NCBI GenBank assembly: GCA_015665415.1
Contig: JADFAE010000010.1
Coordinates: 248,001 to 312,000, forward strand
DNA: 64,000 nucleotides
DNA from: Roseobacter sp.
Lineage (GTDB): Bacteria; Pseudomonadota; Alphaproteobacteria; Rhodobacterales; Rhodobacteraceae
Direction of reading: 5' to 3'
Numbering within the stretch: the first letter of the stretch is position 1; the number at the start of each line of letters is the position of its first letter. The notes below the pieces were generated by a model, which made no database searches, had not been told where the DNA came from, and worked only from the letters and a program-made list of their open reading frames with translations. Position numbers and translations under genes: made by a program. Positions 35,203 to 44,384 of this stretch are shown here, one piece after another.

Positions 35203-35216
35203 CCAAAAATTTTTGG
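35203..35216. promoter_or_regulatory. Perfect palindrome CCAAAAATTTTTGG in a divergent promoter
   Basis: This 14-bp perfect palindrome lies between the divergent LysR and dehydrogenase genes and next to the LysR ribosome site. LysR proteins commonly repress themselves from such a position. The usual T-N11-A core is only loosely matched, so the binding protein is inferred. Confidence 0.4.
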
Positions 35217-35331
35217 GTATTTCTGGCAATAATTATCATTTTACTTTCACCTCGTCGCGCCTTTTCTTGGCAGCCAGAACAGCTGCGGCCGCCCCAAAGG
35301 GCTGGCACGACACCGATGTGGGAGAACACAG

Positions 35332-36291
35332 ATGAAAGTTGGATTTATTGGTCTCGGCAATGTGGGCGCCAAACTGTCCGGATCCTTGCTACGCAATGGC
35401 ATTGACCTCAGCGTGCATGATCTGAACCCCGATCTGGTGGCACAGTTTGTCGCCAAAGGGGCCAAACCAGGCGGTAGCCCGGCGCAGCTGATGCGCGATT
35501 GTGATGCGGTGATCACCTGCCTGCCCTCGCCTGCCGCTTCGGATGCGGTGATGCAAGAGATGCTGCCCGAGGTCCGCGAAGGCAAGATCTGGATGGAGAT
35601 GTCCACCACGGATGAGGCCGAGGCCAAGCGCCTGGGCGGCCTGGTGATTGCCGCTGGCGGAGCGGCGGTGGATTGCCCGGTCTCAGGCGGCTGTCACCGC
35701 GCCGACACCGGCAATATCGCCATTTTTGCCGGCTGCGACCGCGCCACCTTTGAACGCATCCTGCCCTTCCTCACCACCATGGGTCGCCGCATCCTGCACA
35801 CCGGCGAACTGGGCTCTGCCTCGGTTTTGAAAGTGCTGACCAATTATCTGGCCACCGTGCATCTGGTCGCCAATGCCGAGGCCCTGGTGACCGCCAAGGC
35901 CGCTGGCATGGATCTCAACACCGCCTATGAGGCGATCAAGATCAGCTCTGGCAATTCCTTCTCACATATCACCGAAAGCCAGGTCATCCTGAATGGCAGC
36001 CGCGACATCTCTTTCACCATGGATCTGGTGAAAAAGGACGTTGGCCTGTTTCAGGACATCGCCGAGCGCAATAATGTGCCACTGGAAGTCAGCCCGATGA
36101 TCGTGAAGATTTTTGAGGATGGCATTGCCAAATACGGCGAGCGCGAGCTGTCGCCCAATATCATCCGTCGCCTGGAAGACGCCACCGGGCTAGAGATCCT
36201 TGCCCCTGGCTTTCCACCCGAGATGAGCGATGATGAACCCGAAGAGCCAGGCTACGAAGTGATCCCCCAGGGTAAACTGGCCGCAGAGTAG
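35332..36291 (+). CDS. 3-hydroxyisobutyrate dehydrogenase-family oxidoreductase
   Basis: A 319-residue beta-hydroxyacid dehydrogenase. The NAD(P)-binding motif is KVGFIGLGNVGAKLSGSLLRNG. The substrate signature is DCPVSGGCHRADTGNIAIFAG, near the family DAPVSGG motif but with Cys and His inserted. The catalytic Lys lies in GSASVLKVLTNYLATVHLVANAEAL. The acidic C-terminal tail (EMSDDEPEEPGYEV) is unusual. The divergent LysR gene is its likely regulator. The exact substrate (hydroxyisobutyrate, tartronate semialdehyde or another) cannot be read. A strong terminator follows. Confidence 0.9.
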   Translation: MKVGFIGLGNVGAKLSGSLLRNGIDLSVHDLNPDLVAQFVAKGAKPGGSPAQLMRDCDAVITCLPSPAASDAVMQEMLPEVREGKIWMEMSTTDEAEAKRLGGLVIAAGGAAVDCPVSGGCHRADTGNIAIFAGCDRATFERILPFLTTMGRRILHTGELGSASVLKVLTNYLATVHLVANAEALVTAKAAGMDLNTAYEAIKISSGNSFSHITESQVILNGSRDISFTMDLVKKDVGLFQDIAERNNVPLEVSPMIVKIFEDGIAKYGERELSPNIIRRLEDATGLEILAPGFPPEMSDDEPEEPGYEVIPQGKLAAE

Positions 36292-36313
36292 ATCCAGTTT
36301 GCAAACAGAATTG

Positions 36314-36346
36314 TGGCGGTGCCAGGGACCTAGCACCGCCATTTTT
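36314..36346 (+). terminator. Terminator of the dehydrogenase gene
   Basis: TGGCGGTGC (36314-36322) pairs with GCACCGCCA (36333-36341), a 9-bp stem with a 10-base loop, followed by five T residues. Confidence 0.85.
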
Positions 36347-36429
36347 CTTTTCAACCCATTGTAATGAGAAGAAAAGCATGGGTGGTCCGGGAGGGAAGAC
36401 CACTCAGTCTCATATAGGTCGGCAGTTCC

Positions 36430-37215
36430 CTATTTAAAGACGGCCGCGCGTTTTTGCATCTGCGCCGCGATCACTTCCATCTGCTCGGGCTTGCCGATCA
36501 GCTCTACCTGCTCGGCGCTTTCGCGCAGCAGAACCTCTGACTGGCTGGCGCCGGATTCGGCATAGTCGATCATCCGCTTGGCGGCGCGTATGGCATTGGG
36601 TCCCTTGCCTGCGATCTCTGCTGCCAGCGCCTGCGCCGCCGCCAGGGGATCCGCCGCCAGGGACGTCACCAACCCCCAGCGTTCCGCCTGATCTGCCCCG
36701 ACCTGTGCGGCGGTATAGGTGAGCTGGCGCAACACATCAGAGCGCACAAGCTTTGGCAGCAGCACCATGCCCCCCATATCGGGGATGATGCCCCATTTCA
36801 TTTCCATCACCGAGAGTTTGACATCTGGTCCCGCGATGCGGATGTCGGCACCCAGCGCCAGTTGCAAGCCACCGCCATAGACAGCGCCCTGTAGCGCTGC
36901 AATCACCGGGATCTCGAGGCGGTGCCAGGCCATCGAGACCTCTTGCATTTCATTGGCATCCTGATGGCTGCGCGCCATCAGCCATTCCGTTGGATCGACC
37001 TTGCCCATCTGCATAAAGCTCATCAGATCCAGCCCGGCGCAGAAACTCTTGCCTTCGCCGGCCAGAACCACCACCCGGGCATCCGAACTGGCGACCTCTG
37101 CGGCGGCCCCGATGATGGCCTTGACCATGGCATCATCCAGCGCGTTCATCTTGTCGCTCCGCGTCAGTGTGACATGAGCGATATGATCTTTGATCTCAAC
37201 GGACACCCGCGCCAT
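36430..37215 (-). CDS. Enoyl-CoA hydratase/isomerase (crotonase) family protein
   Basis: A 261-residue acyl-CoA enzyme. The oxyanion-hole segments are LAGEGKSFCAGLDLMSFM and PVIAALQGAVYGGGLQLALGADIRI. The downstream signature is EMKWGIIPDMGGMVLLPKL. The second catalytic Glu of hydratases is replaced near MGGMV by a pattern more like isomerases or hydrolases, so the reaction is uncertain. The C-terminal helical part includes AAKRMIDYAESG. It stands alone on its strand between the dehydrogenase and the strictosidine-synthase-like gene. Confidence 0.9.
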   Translation of the reverse strand: MARVSVEIKDHIAHVTLTRSDKMNALDDAMVKAIIGAAAEVASSDARVVVLAGEGKSFCAGLDLMSFMQMGKVDPTEWLMARSHQDANEMQEVSMAWHRLEIPVIAALQGAVYGGGLQLALGADIRIAGPDVKLSVMEMKWGIIPDMGGMVLLPKLVRSDVLRQLTYTAAQVGADQAERWGLVTSLAADPLAAAQALAAEIAGKGPNAIRAAKRMIDYAESGASQSEVLLRESAEQVELIGKPEQMEVIAAQMQKRAAVFK

Positions 37216-37361
37216 GGTGGCACCTCCTGATTGTTCTGTCAGGACAAGATTGCCTTGGATTCTGTGCGCATACCAGCGTAACGCCGGGGCAAACCGCCTG
37301 CCGCCAGCGCCGCCCCGACGTCATCAGTGCAAAACCCAGTCACCAGCCACAAACCGTTGCC

Positions 37362-38444
37362 TCAGGGAACCGGAGGCAGGTTTTCAGCCGCTGTACGACC
37401 AAAGCTGGGCCCGTCCAGCGACATGAGAAAAAACGCATCGCCGACCACCCGTGCGCTGGTGGTCACCCCAAAGCGGCCCTCGGGATCCTGCAAGTCCCGC
37501 AGGATGGTGCCGTTTTCGTCAAATTGGATGACCCGTCCCTGATGAATGGGCGCGGGGCGCACGAGCGGCCCCAGTCGCCACAGAACTTTGCGCAAAAACG
37601 GATAGGGCATCAGGATCTCGGCAGGGACCCGCGGGCTGGCAAAGGCGAGCCAATAGGTGCCATCGCCCTGAGCCTCGAGATTGTCCGGATAGCCCGGCAG
37701 ATTGGAGAGAAACAGCTCCCGCTCGCCCGCCTTGTCGCCGGTCAGCCACAGTCGATGCACCTGTGCCCGCCCCGTCTCATTGATCAGCAGAAAGTCCTCA
37801 TCTTCCGACAGGGCCACCCCATTGGTATAGACAAAGCCGGTGGCGATTTTCTCGACCGTGCCGTCGGGATTGCGCCGCGCCACATAGCCGCTGTCGGATT
37901 GCTCCCAGACCGTCAACACCGAGGTCGGTTTGGTGCCGCCCATGGTTTCGGGATCGAACCGATCCGAGGAATTGGAGAAATAGACGGTGCCATCGCGCCC
38001 AATGTCAAGTTGATTGGCATAGATCAGCGGCGCGCCGTCGACCTCATCCACCAATGTCTCCAGCGTGCCGGGGCCCGTCCACCGCATCAACCCTCGATAG
38101 CTGTCAGCAATGTAGAGCGCGCCATCCGGTCCCGCCTTGAGGCCCAGCGGGCGACCGCCGAGGTCTTCGATCTTTTCCGGCACCGCCCCATCGATGCGAT
38201 ACAATCCTCCTGCCATATCGGTGGTATAGACCGCACCATCTGGCATCACCGCCAGATCCTCAGGGCCAATCGCCCCATCCGGCAACAAGATCGCCTCCAT
38301 CTCGGCCAAGACAGTTATGTCCTGATGGTCCCCCTGGGGTCCGGGCCCCTGTGCCGGTTCATAGGCCACCGGCGTGACGGGCACCGGCCAGAAGATCAAA
38401 TAGCCAAGGCCTGCAGCCAATAGCACCAACAAGAGTTTCTTCAT
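37362..38444 (-). CDS. Membrane-anchored strictosidine synthase/SMP-30-like protein
   Basis: A 360-residue six-bladed beta-propeller protein with an N-terminal membrane anchor (about 3-21, KLLLVLLAAGLGYLIFWPV). Propeller landmarks include GPEDLAVMPDGAVYTTDMAGGLYRI, GGRPLGLKAGPDGALYIADSYRGLMR, YANQLDIGRDGTVYFSNSSDRFD and FVYTNGVALSEDEDFLLINET. This is the pattern of the strictosidine-synthase-like/gluconolactonase superfamily, probably a periplasmic lactonase or esterase. GGGAGA precedes ATG 38444; the frame runs back to 38792 inside the divergent aminotransferase gene and is not used. It is divergent from that aminotransferase. Confidence 0.88.
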   Translation of the reverse strand: MKKLLLVLLAAGLGYLIFWPVPVTPVAYEPAQGPGPQGDHQDITVLAEMEAILLPDGAIGPEDLAVMPDGAVYTTDMAGGLYRIDGAVPEKIEDLGGRPLGLKAGPDGALYIADSYRGLMRWTGPGTLETLVDEVDGAPLIYANQLDIGRDGTVYFSNSSDRFDPETMGGTKPTSVLTVWEQSDSGYVARRNPDGTVEKIATGFVYTNGVALSEDEDFLLINETGRAQVHRLWLTGDKAGERELFLSNLPGYPDNLEAQGDGTYWLAFASPRVPAEILMPYPFLRKVLWRLGPLVRPAPIHQGRVIQFDENGTILRDLQDPEGRFGVTTSARVVGDAFFLMSLDGPSFGRTAAENLPPVP

Positions 38445-38536
38445 CTCGATGTCTCCCATATTTTGCGCCATTCTGCTCTGGGTTGCGCGGTCAAGCAAGC
38501 CTTGATGGGAGCGGGTAAATTGCGCTAACTGGCTCC

Positions 38537-39643
38537 ATGAAAACGCCTCGCTACACCCCGCTTGCCGCCTCGCTGCCTTCGACCGTGCCCTTTGTCGGCC
38601 CCGAGACACAGGAGCGCCTGCGCGGCAGCGCATTTGCCGCGCGGCTGGGCGCAAACGAGAATATTTTTGGCCCGTCGCCGCTGGCAATCGAAGCCATGCA
38701 GGCCGCCGCCGAGGACATCTGGAAATATGGCGATGCGGAGAGTTACGAGCTGGTCCAGGCCTTGGCCAAGCATTACGGCATTTCCCCGGCAAACATCCTG
38801 GTGGGTGAAGGGATCGATGGGCTGCTGGGCTATCTGGTGCGCCTGCTGATTGGCCCCGGCGATGCGGTTGTCACCTCGTCCGGTGCCTATCCGACCTTCA
38901 ACTACCACGTGGCGGGCTTTGGCGGCGATTTGCACATGGTGCCTTACCGCGACGACCATGAAGACCCACAGGCCCTGTTTGCCAAGGCCGCCGAGGTCGG
39001 TGCCAAACTGGTCTATCTGGCCAATCCCGACAATCCCATGGGCAGTTGGCATTCCGGGCAAAGCATAGTCGATGCCCTGGACCAGCTGCCAGAGGGCACG
39101 CTGCTGCTGCTGGACGAGGCCTATGTCGAATGCGCCCCCGAAGGCACCGCAGCACCGGTGGATATCGAGGATCCCCGCGTCATCCGGATGCGCACCTTTT
39201 CCAAGGCCTATGGCATGGCCGGCGCCCGCGTGGGCTATGCGCTGGCACAGGCGGATCTGATCCGCGCCTTCAACAAGGTGCGCAACCATTTTGGCATGAA
39301 CCGCGCCGCCCAGGCCGGGGCCCTTGCCGCACTCAAGGACCAGGACTGGCTGTCCCATGTGCAGGCCGAAATCGCCACCTCCCGGGCACATCTTGCCGAG
39401 ATTGCAACCGAGAATGGCCTGGTCCCGCTACCTTCGGCGACCAATTTTGTCACCATCGATTGTGGTGGCGACGGTGCCTTTGCCAAGGCGGTGCTCGATT
39501 CCCTGGTTGCACAGGGGGTCTTTGTGCGCATGCCCTTTGTCGCCCCCCAAAACCGCTGCATCCGTGTGAGCTGTGGCCCTGAGGAGGACATTGCGCTTTT
39601 TGCCACCGCCCTGCCCAAGGCGCTGGCCGAGGCACGGAGTTAG
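38537..39643 (+). CDS. HisC-like class I/II aminotransferase
   Basis: A 368-residue PLP enzyme like histidinol-phosphate aminotransferase. Landmarks are FAARLGANENIFGPSPLAIEAM, YGDAESYELVQALAKHYG, VGEGIDGLLGYLVRLL, YLANPDNPMGS, LLLDEAYVECAP and the PLP-binding Lys in RTFSKAYGMAGARVGYAL. No other his genes are adjacent, so it may act on another substrate such as phenylalanine, tyrosine or a related amino acid. It is divergent from the propeller gene. Confidence 0.9.
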   Translation: MKTPRYTPLAASLPSTVPFVGPETQERLRGSAFAARLGANENIFGPSPLAIEAMQAAAEDIWKYGDAESYELVQALAKHYGISPANILVGEGIDGLLGYLVRLLIGPGDAVVTSSGAYPTFNYHVAGFGGDLHMVPYRDDHEDPQALFAKAAEVGAKLVYLANPDNPMGSWHSGQSIVDALDQLPEGTLLLLDEAYVECAPEGTAAPVDIEDPRVIRMRTFSKAYGMAGARVGYALAQADLIRAFNKVRNHFGMNRAAQAGALAALKDQDWLSHVQAEIATSRAHLAEIATENGLVPLPSATNFVTIDCGGDGAFAKAVLDSLVAQGVFVRMPFVAPQNRCIRVSCGPEEDIALFATALPKALAEARS

Positions 39644-39842
39644 AAGCAGGGCCAGACGCCCCAGGCTGAGAGCACGGCAGAGGCCAGGCAGAACGCTGGC
39701 CGCCGCTCTGGGCGAAATTTCGCGCAAAAAGCGCCATGGGATTGAAGGTCCCGCTGTGACACCACCTAATCGCGGTGGTTTTACCGGACTTTCACCTGTC
39801 GTGCGCTAGACTCATTTGGGTAGACACCCAGGAGGGTCAGCC

Positions 39843-40076
39843 ATGAACTATGACAAGGACAATACCCACAGACACAACCACCGCCAGGACGATGAAGACT
39901 CGCTCGATCTCTTCACCGCAGCCATTTCCTTTCTCGGCATCAATCTGATGTGGATCTTCTTTGCCGGTTGGGTGCTGTTTGGAATGGTCCCGGTGCTGCT
40001 GTTGGCGCTGTTTCTCAATCACCTGATTGATCGCCTTGAGATCCGCATCAAAGAAGACCAGGCACGGAATAACTAG
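39843..40076 (+). CDS. Small His-rich two-helix membrane protein
   Basis: A 77-residue protein with a strong AGGAGG site before ATG 39843. The first 22 residues are His/Asp/Asn-rich (NTHRHNHRQDDED), which could bind metal. Two hydrophobic helices follow (about 23-45, LFTAAISFLGINLMWIFFAGW; and about 46-62, VLFGMVPVLLLALFLNHL), then an acidic/basic tail. I recognise no family. It stands alone between two aminotransferase genes. Confidence 0.75.
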   Translation: MNYDKDNTHRHNHRQDDEDSLDLFTAAISFLGINLMWIFFAGWVLFGMVPVLLLALFLNHLIDRLEIRIKEDQARNN

Positions 40077-40187
40077 ATCCAGGGTCGACGTTCAAAACCC
40101 GTCACCGGATAAGGCTCAGAACCCGTTGCCCGGCTCTGAGGTCCTGTTCGCTTGGTCACGCAGTCAGCGACCTGCCTTAGCGTCCCA

Positions 40188-41423
40188 TCACCGCTGGGTA
40201 GGTACCTGTTCGGCCAACACCTTAGCGGCCGTCGCCAAGGCCCCTGCCCCATGTGGGATCTTCAGGGCTTGCAAACCTGTTTCGATCCCACCCAGCAGCC
40301 CCATGATCATCTGACCGTTCACATGGCCCATATGGCCCAGCCGGAAATGGCCGTGCCATTCGGGACTGTCAGGAGGCGCCAGCCCCAGGCCGATCCCCAA
40401 GGTAAGCCCCAGATTTTCCTCAAGCCAGGCGCGCAATGCGCTGGCCATGGGCGACGGCAGATGCAACGCGGTCACCGCATGCGAGCGCAAATCTCGATCT
40501 GCCACATTCAGCCGCAACCCCTGCTGCGGGTCTTCGATCTCTCCCCAGGCTTCGCAGGCCGCCCAGACCGCCTGTGCCAGTCGCGCATGACGGGCCCAGA
40601 CAGTCTCCAGCCCTTCGCCGTGGATCAGGTCCAGCGCCGCGCGCAGACCATAGAGATGATGCGTCGGCGCAGTGCCACCAAAATACTGATAGAAAACTTC
40701 CGGGTTTGCCCGCTCGTTCCAGTCCCAATAGCGGCTGACCCGAGGCTGTCTTGCCCGCGCCGCAGCGGCCCTGTCGTTGAAGAAGACAAAGCTGATCCCG
40801 GCGGGCGTCATCAGCCCCTTCTGGCTGGCCGTGACCATGACATCAACGCCCCAGGCATCCATCTCAAAGCGGTCACAGCCCAGCGAGGCAATGCAATCCG
40901 CCATCAACAGCGCCGGGTGCTGCAGCGCGTCCAAGACGTCACGCAATCCGGCGACATCGTTGCGGATTGAGCTGGAAGTATCCACATGCACGCCCAGAAC
41001 CGCTTTGATCTCATGAGATTTATCTGCCGCAAGACGATCCGAAATTCGGGCCATATCCCAGGCCGCAGCAGTGCCAAAATCCAGAATCTCGATCTCCACG
41101 CCCAGCGCCTCGGCCATTTCGGCCCAACCCAGGGCAAAGCGCCCGGAAGCCGGAACCAGGATCCGATCCCCCGGCTGCAGGGTGTTCGACAATGCCGCTT
41201 CCCAGGCCCCGTGACCATTGGCGATATAGATGGCAACAGAGTGCCGAGTACCTGCCAGAGCCTTCAAATCCGGAACCAGGCTTGCGGTCAGGTCCAGCAG
41301 CTCACCGGCGTAGATGTTTGGCGACGGACGATGCATGGCCTGCAAAACGGCGTCCGGGATCACCGAAGGACCGGGGATTGCCAGATAGGGCCTGCCGCCC
41401 GAAGGGTTTGTTGTCGCGCTCAT
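40188..41423 (-). CDS. Alanine-glyoxylate/serine-pyruvate-type aminotransferase
   Basis: A 411-residue class V PLP aminotransferase. Landmarks are YLAIPGPSVIPDAVLQAMHRPS, IANGHGAWEAALSNTLQPGDRIL, VHVDTSSSIRNDV and the PLP Lys in VMVTASQKGLMTPAGISFV. RLGHMGHVN near the C-terminus is the conserved carboxylate-binding Arg region. Members use alanine, serine, aspartate or ureidoglycine as amino donors with glyoxylate. The donor cannot be deduced here. The end of the gene faces the small membrane protein gene. Confidence 0.9.
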   Translation of the reverse strand: MSATTNPSGGRPYLAIPGPSVIPDAVLQAMHRPSPNIYAGELLDLTASLVPDLKALAGTRHSVAIYIANGHGAWEAALSNTLQPGDRILVPASGRFALGWAEMAEALGVEIEILDFGTAAAWDMARISDRLAADKSHEIKAVLGVHVDTSSSIRNDVAGLRDVLDALQHPALLMADCIASLGCDRFEMDAWGVDVMVTASQKGLMTPAGISFVFFNDRAAAARARQPRVSRYWDWNERANPEVFYQYFGGTAPTHHLYGLRAALDLIHGEGLETVWARHARLAQAVWAACEAWGEIEDPQQGLRLNVADRDLRSHAVTALHLPSPMASALRAWLEENLGLTLGIGLGLAPPDSPEWHGHFRLGHMGHVNGQMIMGLLGGIETGLQALKIPHGAGALATAAKVLAEQVPTQR

Positions 41424-41683
41424 TTATTCCATCCAAATCGTTGCAGAACTGCAAAAGCCGACCTGCGTTCAATGTCTCATTTTCGCAACCCTAGCCTGCG
41501 GCCTGCTGAGGTCAATTGCCGAAAGAGATCCCATTGCCTCTATTTTGAGCTTGCTGGTCGCATGCCCTTCGCGGCAGAAAGCTTGCGCCGCAGGCCCCAG
41601 CTGCTTAAATGGCGAAACCTAGTCACGAGAAGGCGACAAATGACAGTTGTGTTTCAACGCTTTCCCAGCCGGATACCCCTATC

Positions 41684-43543
41684 ATGAGCAAAGAACATAC
41701 CTCCTCTCGCGAGCTTCTGGGCTGGCTCTGGCGTGGCTATCTGCGTCACTACATGGGGCTCTTGGGCATTGCCGTCGTTTTCATGGTGATCGAAGGCGCC
41801 ACCATGGGCGCACTCGGCTACATGATGCAGCCGATGTTCGATTTGGTCTTTGTGGCCGGAAATACCAATGCATTGTTCTGGGTGAGCCTGGCCTTTCTGG
41901 CCATTTTTTCCCTCCGTGGCATCTCCAGCGTTACCCAGAAAGTTTTGCTGAGCAAGGTTTCACAGACCTCGGCCGCACATCTGCGCAAGGACATGCTGGC
42001 GCGGCTGATCCGACAGGATCCGGCGTTTCACCAGACCCACGCGCCGGGATTGCTGCTGCAAAGAGTGCAAACCGATGTCAACGCCATCAATGCGGTCTGG
42101 CAGGCGATGATCACCGGCACCGGGCGCGATTTGGTCGCTTTGGTGGCTGTGCTCAGCGTTGCCATCAGCATTGATTGGCGCTGGACCGCCATTCTGCTCA
42201 TCGGGGTGCCGGTGATGCTATTGCCGATCTCACTGCTGCAGAAATACGTGCGCCGCAAGGCGTCACAGGCCCGCGATCTCGGTGCCGATCAGGCCACCCG
42301 CTTGGACGAGATTTTTCACGGCATTGTTCCAATCAAACTCAATAAGCTGGAAGACTACCAGCATGGCCGCTTTGCCGAACGCACGGACCGCTTTGTCACC
42401 GCTGAGGTAAAAGCCGCCTTTGGCACCTCGGCGATTTCCGGCATGACCGATATCATGGCCGGAGTCGGCTTTATGGCGGTGCTGCTTTATGGCGGCTCCG
42501 AGATCATTGCCGGAGAAAAGACCGTTGGTCAGTTCATGAGCTTTTTCACCTCGATTGGCCTGTCCTTTGAACCGATGCGGCGTCTGGCCAATATTTCGGG
42601 CATCTGGCAGGCCGCTGCCGCCGCCCTCGAGCGGATCAAGGCCTTGATGGATGCGCCCATTCTTTTGACCTCTCCTGAAAACCCCAAGCCCGCGCCCAAG
42701 GGGCTGCCTGCCATCCGTCTGGACAAGGTCAATCTGAACTACGGTGACGCCAAAATCCTGCGCGCGCTGACGCTTGAGGCCGAGGCCGGCAAGACAACTG
42801 CCCTGGTTGGTGCCTCCGGCGCCGGGAAATCCACCATTTTCAACCTGTTGACCCGCATGGTGGACCCCCAGGACGGTGGCGTTCTGATCGGCGACACCCG
42901 GGTCGCGGATCTGGCAACGGATGATCTGCGCGCATTGTTCTCGGTCGTCACCCAGGAAGCCCTGCTGTTCGATGAAACCCTGTATGAGAACATCGTCTTG
43001 GGTCGCACTGATGTCAGCGAAGAAGCGCTGAAAAAGGCATTGGACGCCTCGCATGTCAGTGATTTCCTCGACAAGCTTCCTGATGGGCTGAGCACTTTGG
43101 TGGGGCCGCGTGGCTCGGCCTTGTCCGGGGGCCAGCGTCAACGGGTTGTTATCGCCCGTGCACTATTGCGTGATACCCCGGTGCTGTTGCTGGACGAGGC
43201 GACCTCTGCCCTAGATGCGCAATCCGAAAAAGTCGTGCAACAGGCGCTGGACAGCCTTGCGGGCGGGCGCACCACCCTGGTCATCGCGCACCGGCTCTCC
43301 ACCGTGCGCAATGCCGACAAGATCATCGTGATGGAACGAGGTGAAGTGGCAGATCAGGGCACACATGACGAACTCTTGGCGCGCGGCGGCATCTATGCCG
43401 ATCTGTACCGGCTGCAATTTCAGGACGGCAAGACCCTGCTCGACCGCGAGGGCATGGCCGCCCAGCTGCCCCGGACCGCGGGTCAGGATCAGACCGAACA
43501 ATCCGGCTGGTTCCGCCGGGTGGTTTCCCGGCTGTTGGGCTGA
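41684..43543 (+). CDS. MsbA-type ABC exporter (fused membrane and ATPase domains)
   Basis: A 619-residue half-transporter. The membrane domain (about 1-315) has six predicted helices, starting LLGIAVVFMVIEGATMGALGYMMQPMF. The ATPase domain (about 345-590) has Walker A GASGAGKST, Q-loop VVTQEALLFDETLYENI, signature LSGGQRQRV, Walker B LLLDEATSALDAQ and switch VIAHRLS. The C-terminal tail of about 35 residues is extra. ATG 41684 (MSKEHTSSREL) is preferred to 41609 although the ribosome site is weak. The likely cargo is lipid or polysaccharide; the neighbouring glycosyltransferase fits this weakly. Confidence 0.9.
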   Translation: MSKEHTSSRELLGWLWRGYLRHYMGLLGIAVVFMVIEGATMGALGYMMQPMFDLVFVAGNTNALFWVSLAFLAIFSLRGISSVTQKVLLSKVSQTSAAHLRKDMLARLIRQDPAFHQTHAPGLLLQRVQTDVNAINAVWQAMITGTGRDLVALVAVLSVAISIDWRWTAILLIGVPVMLLPISLLQKYVRRKASQARDLGADQATRLDEIFHGIVPIKLNKLEDYQHGRFAERTDRFVTAEVKAAFGTSAISGMTDIMAGVGFMAVLLYGGSEIIAGEKTVGQFMSFFTSIGLSFEPMRRLANISGIWQAAAAALERIKALMDAPILLTSPENPKPAPKGLPAIRLDKVNLNYGDAKILRALTLEAEAGKTTALVGASGAGKSTIFNLLTRMVDPQDGGVLIGDTRVADLATDDLRALFSVVTQEALLFDETLYENIVLGRTDVSEEALKKALDASHVSDFLDKLPDGLSTLVGPRGSALSGGQRQRVVIARALLRDTPVLLLDEATSALDAQSEKVVQQALDSLAGGRTTLVIAHRLSTVRNADKIIVMERGEVADQGTHDELLARGGIYADLYRLQFQDGKTLLDREGMAAQLPRTAGQDQTEQSGWFRRVVSRLLG

Positions 43544-43564
43544 TCAACCATCGAAAAAGCAAAG

Positions 43565-43604
43565 CTGGCGCGGGTTATTTTTGATAGCTCTGCGCCAGTT
43601 TTTT
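43565..43604 (+). terminator. ABC-exporter terminator overlapping a glycosyltransferase 3' end
   Basis: CTGGCGC (43565-43571) pairs with GCGCCAG (43592-43598), followed by six T residues on the + strand. The loop and right arm lie inside the last codons and stop of the opposing glycosyltransferase gene (43575). Confidence 0.75.
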
Positions 43605-44255
43605 AGGGTCCGCCCCCAAGAGAAACCGCAACAGCGTCAGCAGATTACGTGTCCCCCGCCGCAGCCAGCCCTGGCGCTGATAGCGGGTCGCACTGGTACG
43701 GGCCTCTGCCGCCAAGGGAGTCAATCCCTTGAGGCGACGCACCAGAACCACATCCTCCATCAGGGGCTGATCTGGATATTGTTGGGCGGCAAAATAGCTT
43801 TCGCGGCGGATCAGCAACCCCTGGTCCCCATAGGGCAAGCCAAAGACCCGCGCACGCAGATTGGCCCAGCCAGCCACCCAGGCAGGCCAGCCCCCCTTGG
43901 CGCGAAACCGCAAGCGGAAGTAGGCGGGGTGCCCCTGCCCCTCTTGCAGATGCCGAGCGACTTCCTCTGACCACCCCGGCGACAATTGGGTGTCCGCATG
44001 CAGCACCAGGAACCAATCACCCCGTGCCGCCGCGCAGCCCCGTCGCAACTGCCCCCCGCGCGAGGCCGGACCACTGACAAGATTGGCCCCGGCCTCCTCG
44101 GCCAGTTGCACGGTCTCATCGCTTGAGCCGCCATCGCTGATCACCATCTCGCGGATCAATCCGGCCGCCAGTCCCTCCATCAGGCTGCCCAGCCCCGCTG
44201 CCAGCTCAGAGGCTGCATTCAAGGTTGGAATCACAACACTAATTGGTGCGGGCAT
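43575..44255 (-). CDS. Family 2 glycosyltransferase (TIGR04283-like)
   Basis: A 226-residue GT-A enzyme. The N-terminus is ISVVIPTLNAASELAAGLGSL, followed by EMVISDGGSSDETVQLAEEAGANLVSGPASRGGQLRRG. The metal-binding HADTQLSPG follows, then FGLPYGDQGLLIRRESY and QPLMEDVVLVRRL. This pattern matches the TIGR04283 subgroup often found with small carotenoid or biogenic lipid pathways, but the acceptor is unknown. The C-terminus (KLAQSYQK) is encoded by the arm of a forward-strand terminator. It is divergent from the YgfZ gene. Confidence 0.9.
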   Translation of the reverse strand: MPAPISVVIPTLNAASELAAGLGSLMEGLAAGLIREMVISDGGSSDETVQLAEEAGANLVSGPASRGGQLRRGCAAARGDWFLVLHADTQLSPGWSEEVARHLQEGQGHPAYFRLRFRAKGGWPAWVAGWANLRARVFGLPYGDQGLLIRRESYFAAQQYPDQPLMEDVVLVRRLKGLTPLAAEARTSATRYQRQGWLRRGTRNLLTLLRFLLGADPKKLAQSYQK

Positions 44256-44384
44256 GGTGTTTTCCTGTTCAACTCATGTCTCATTGCTTTATCACTGGAG
44301 CAGGAATTGGCTGTGCTTTGCAACAGCCTGCACCATCCTTACCATCCCCAACCGCAGATCGCGGGTCAATTTGGAGAACAGACA

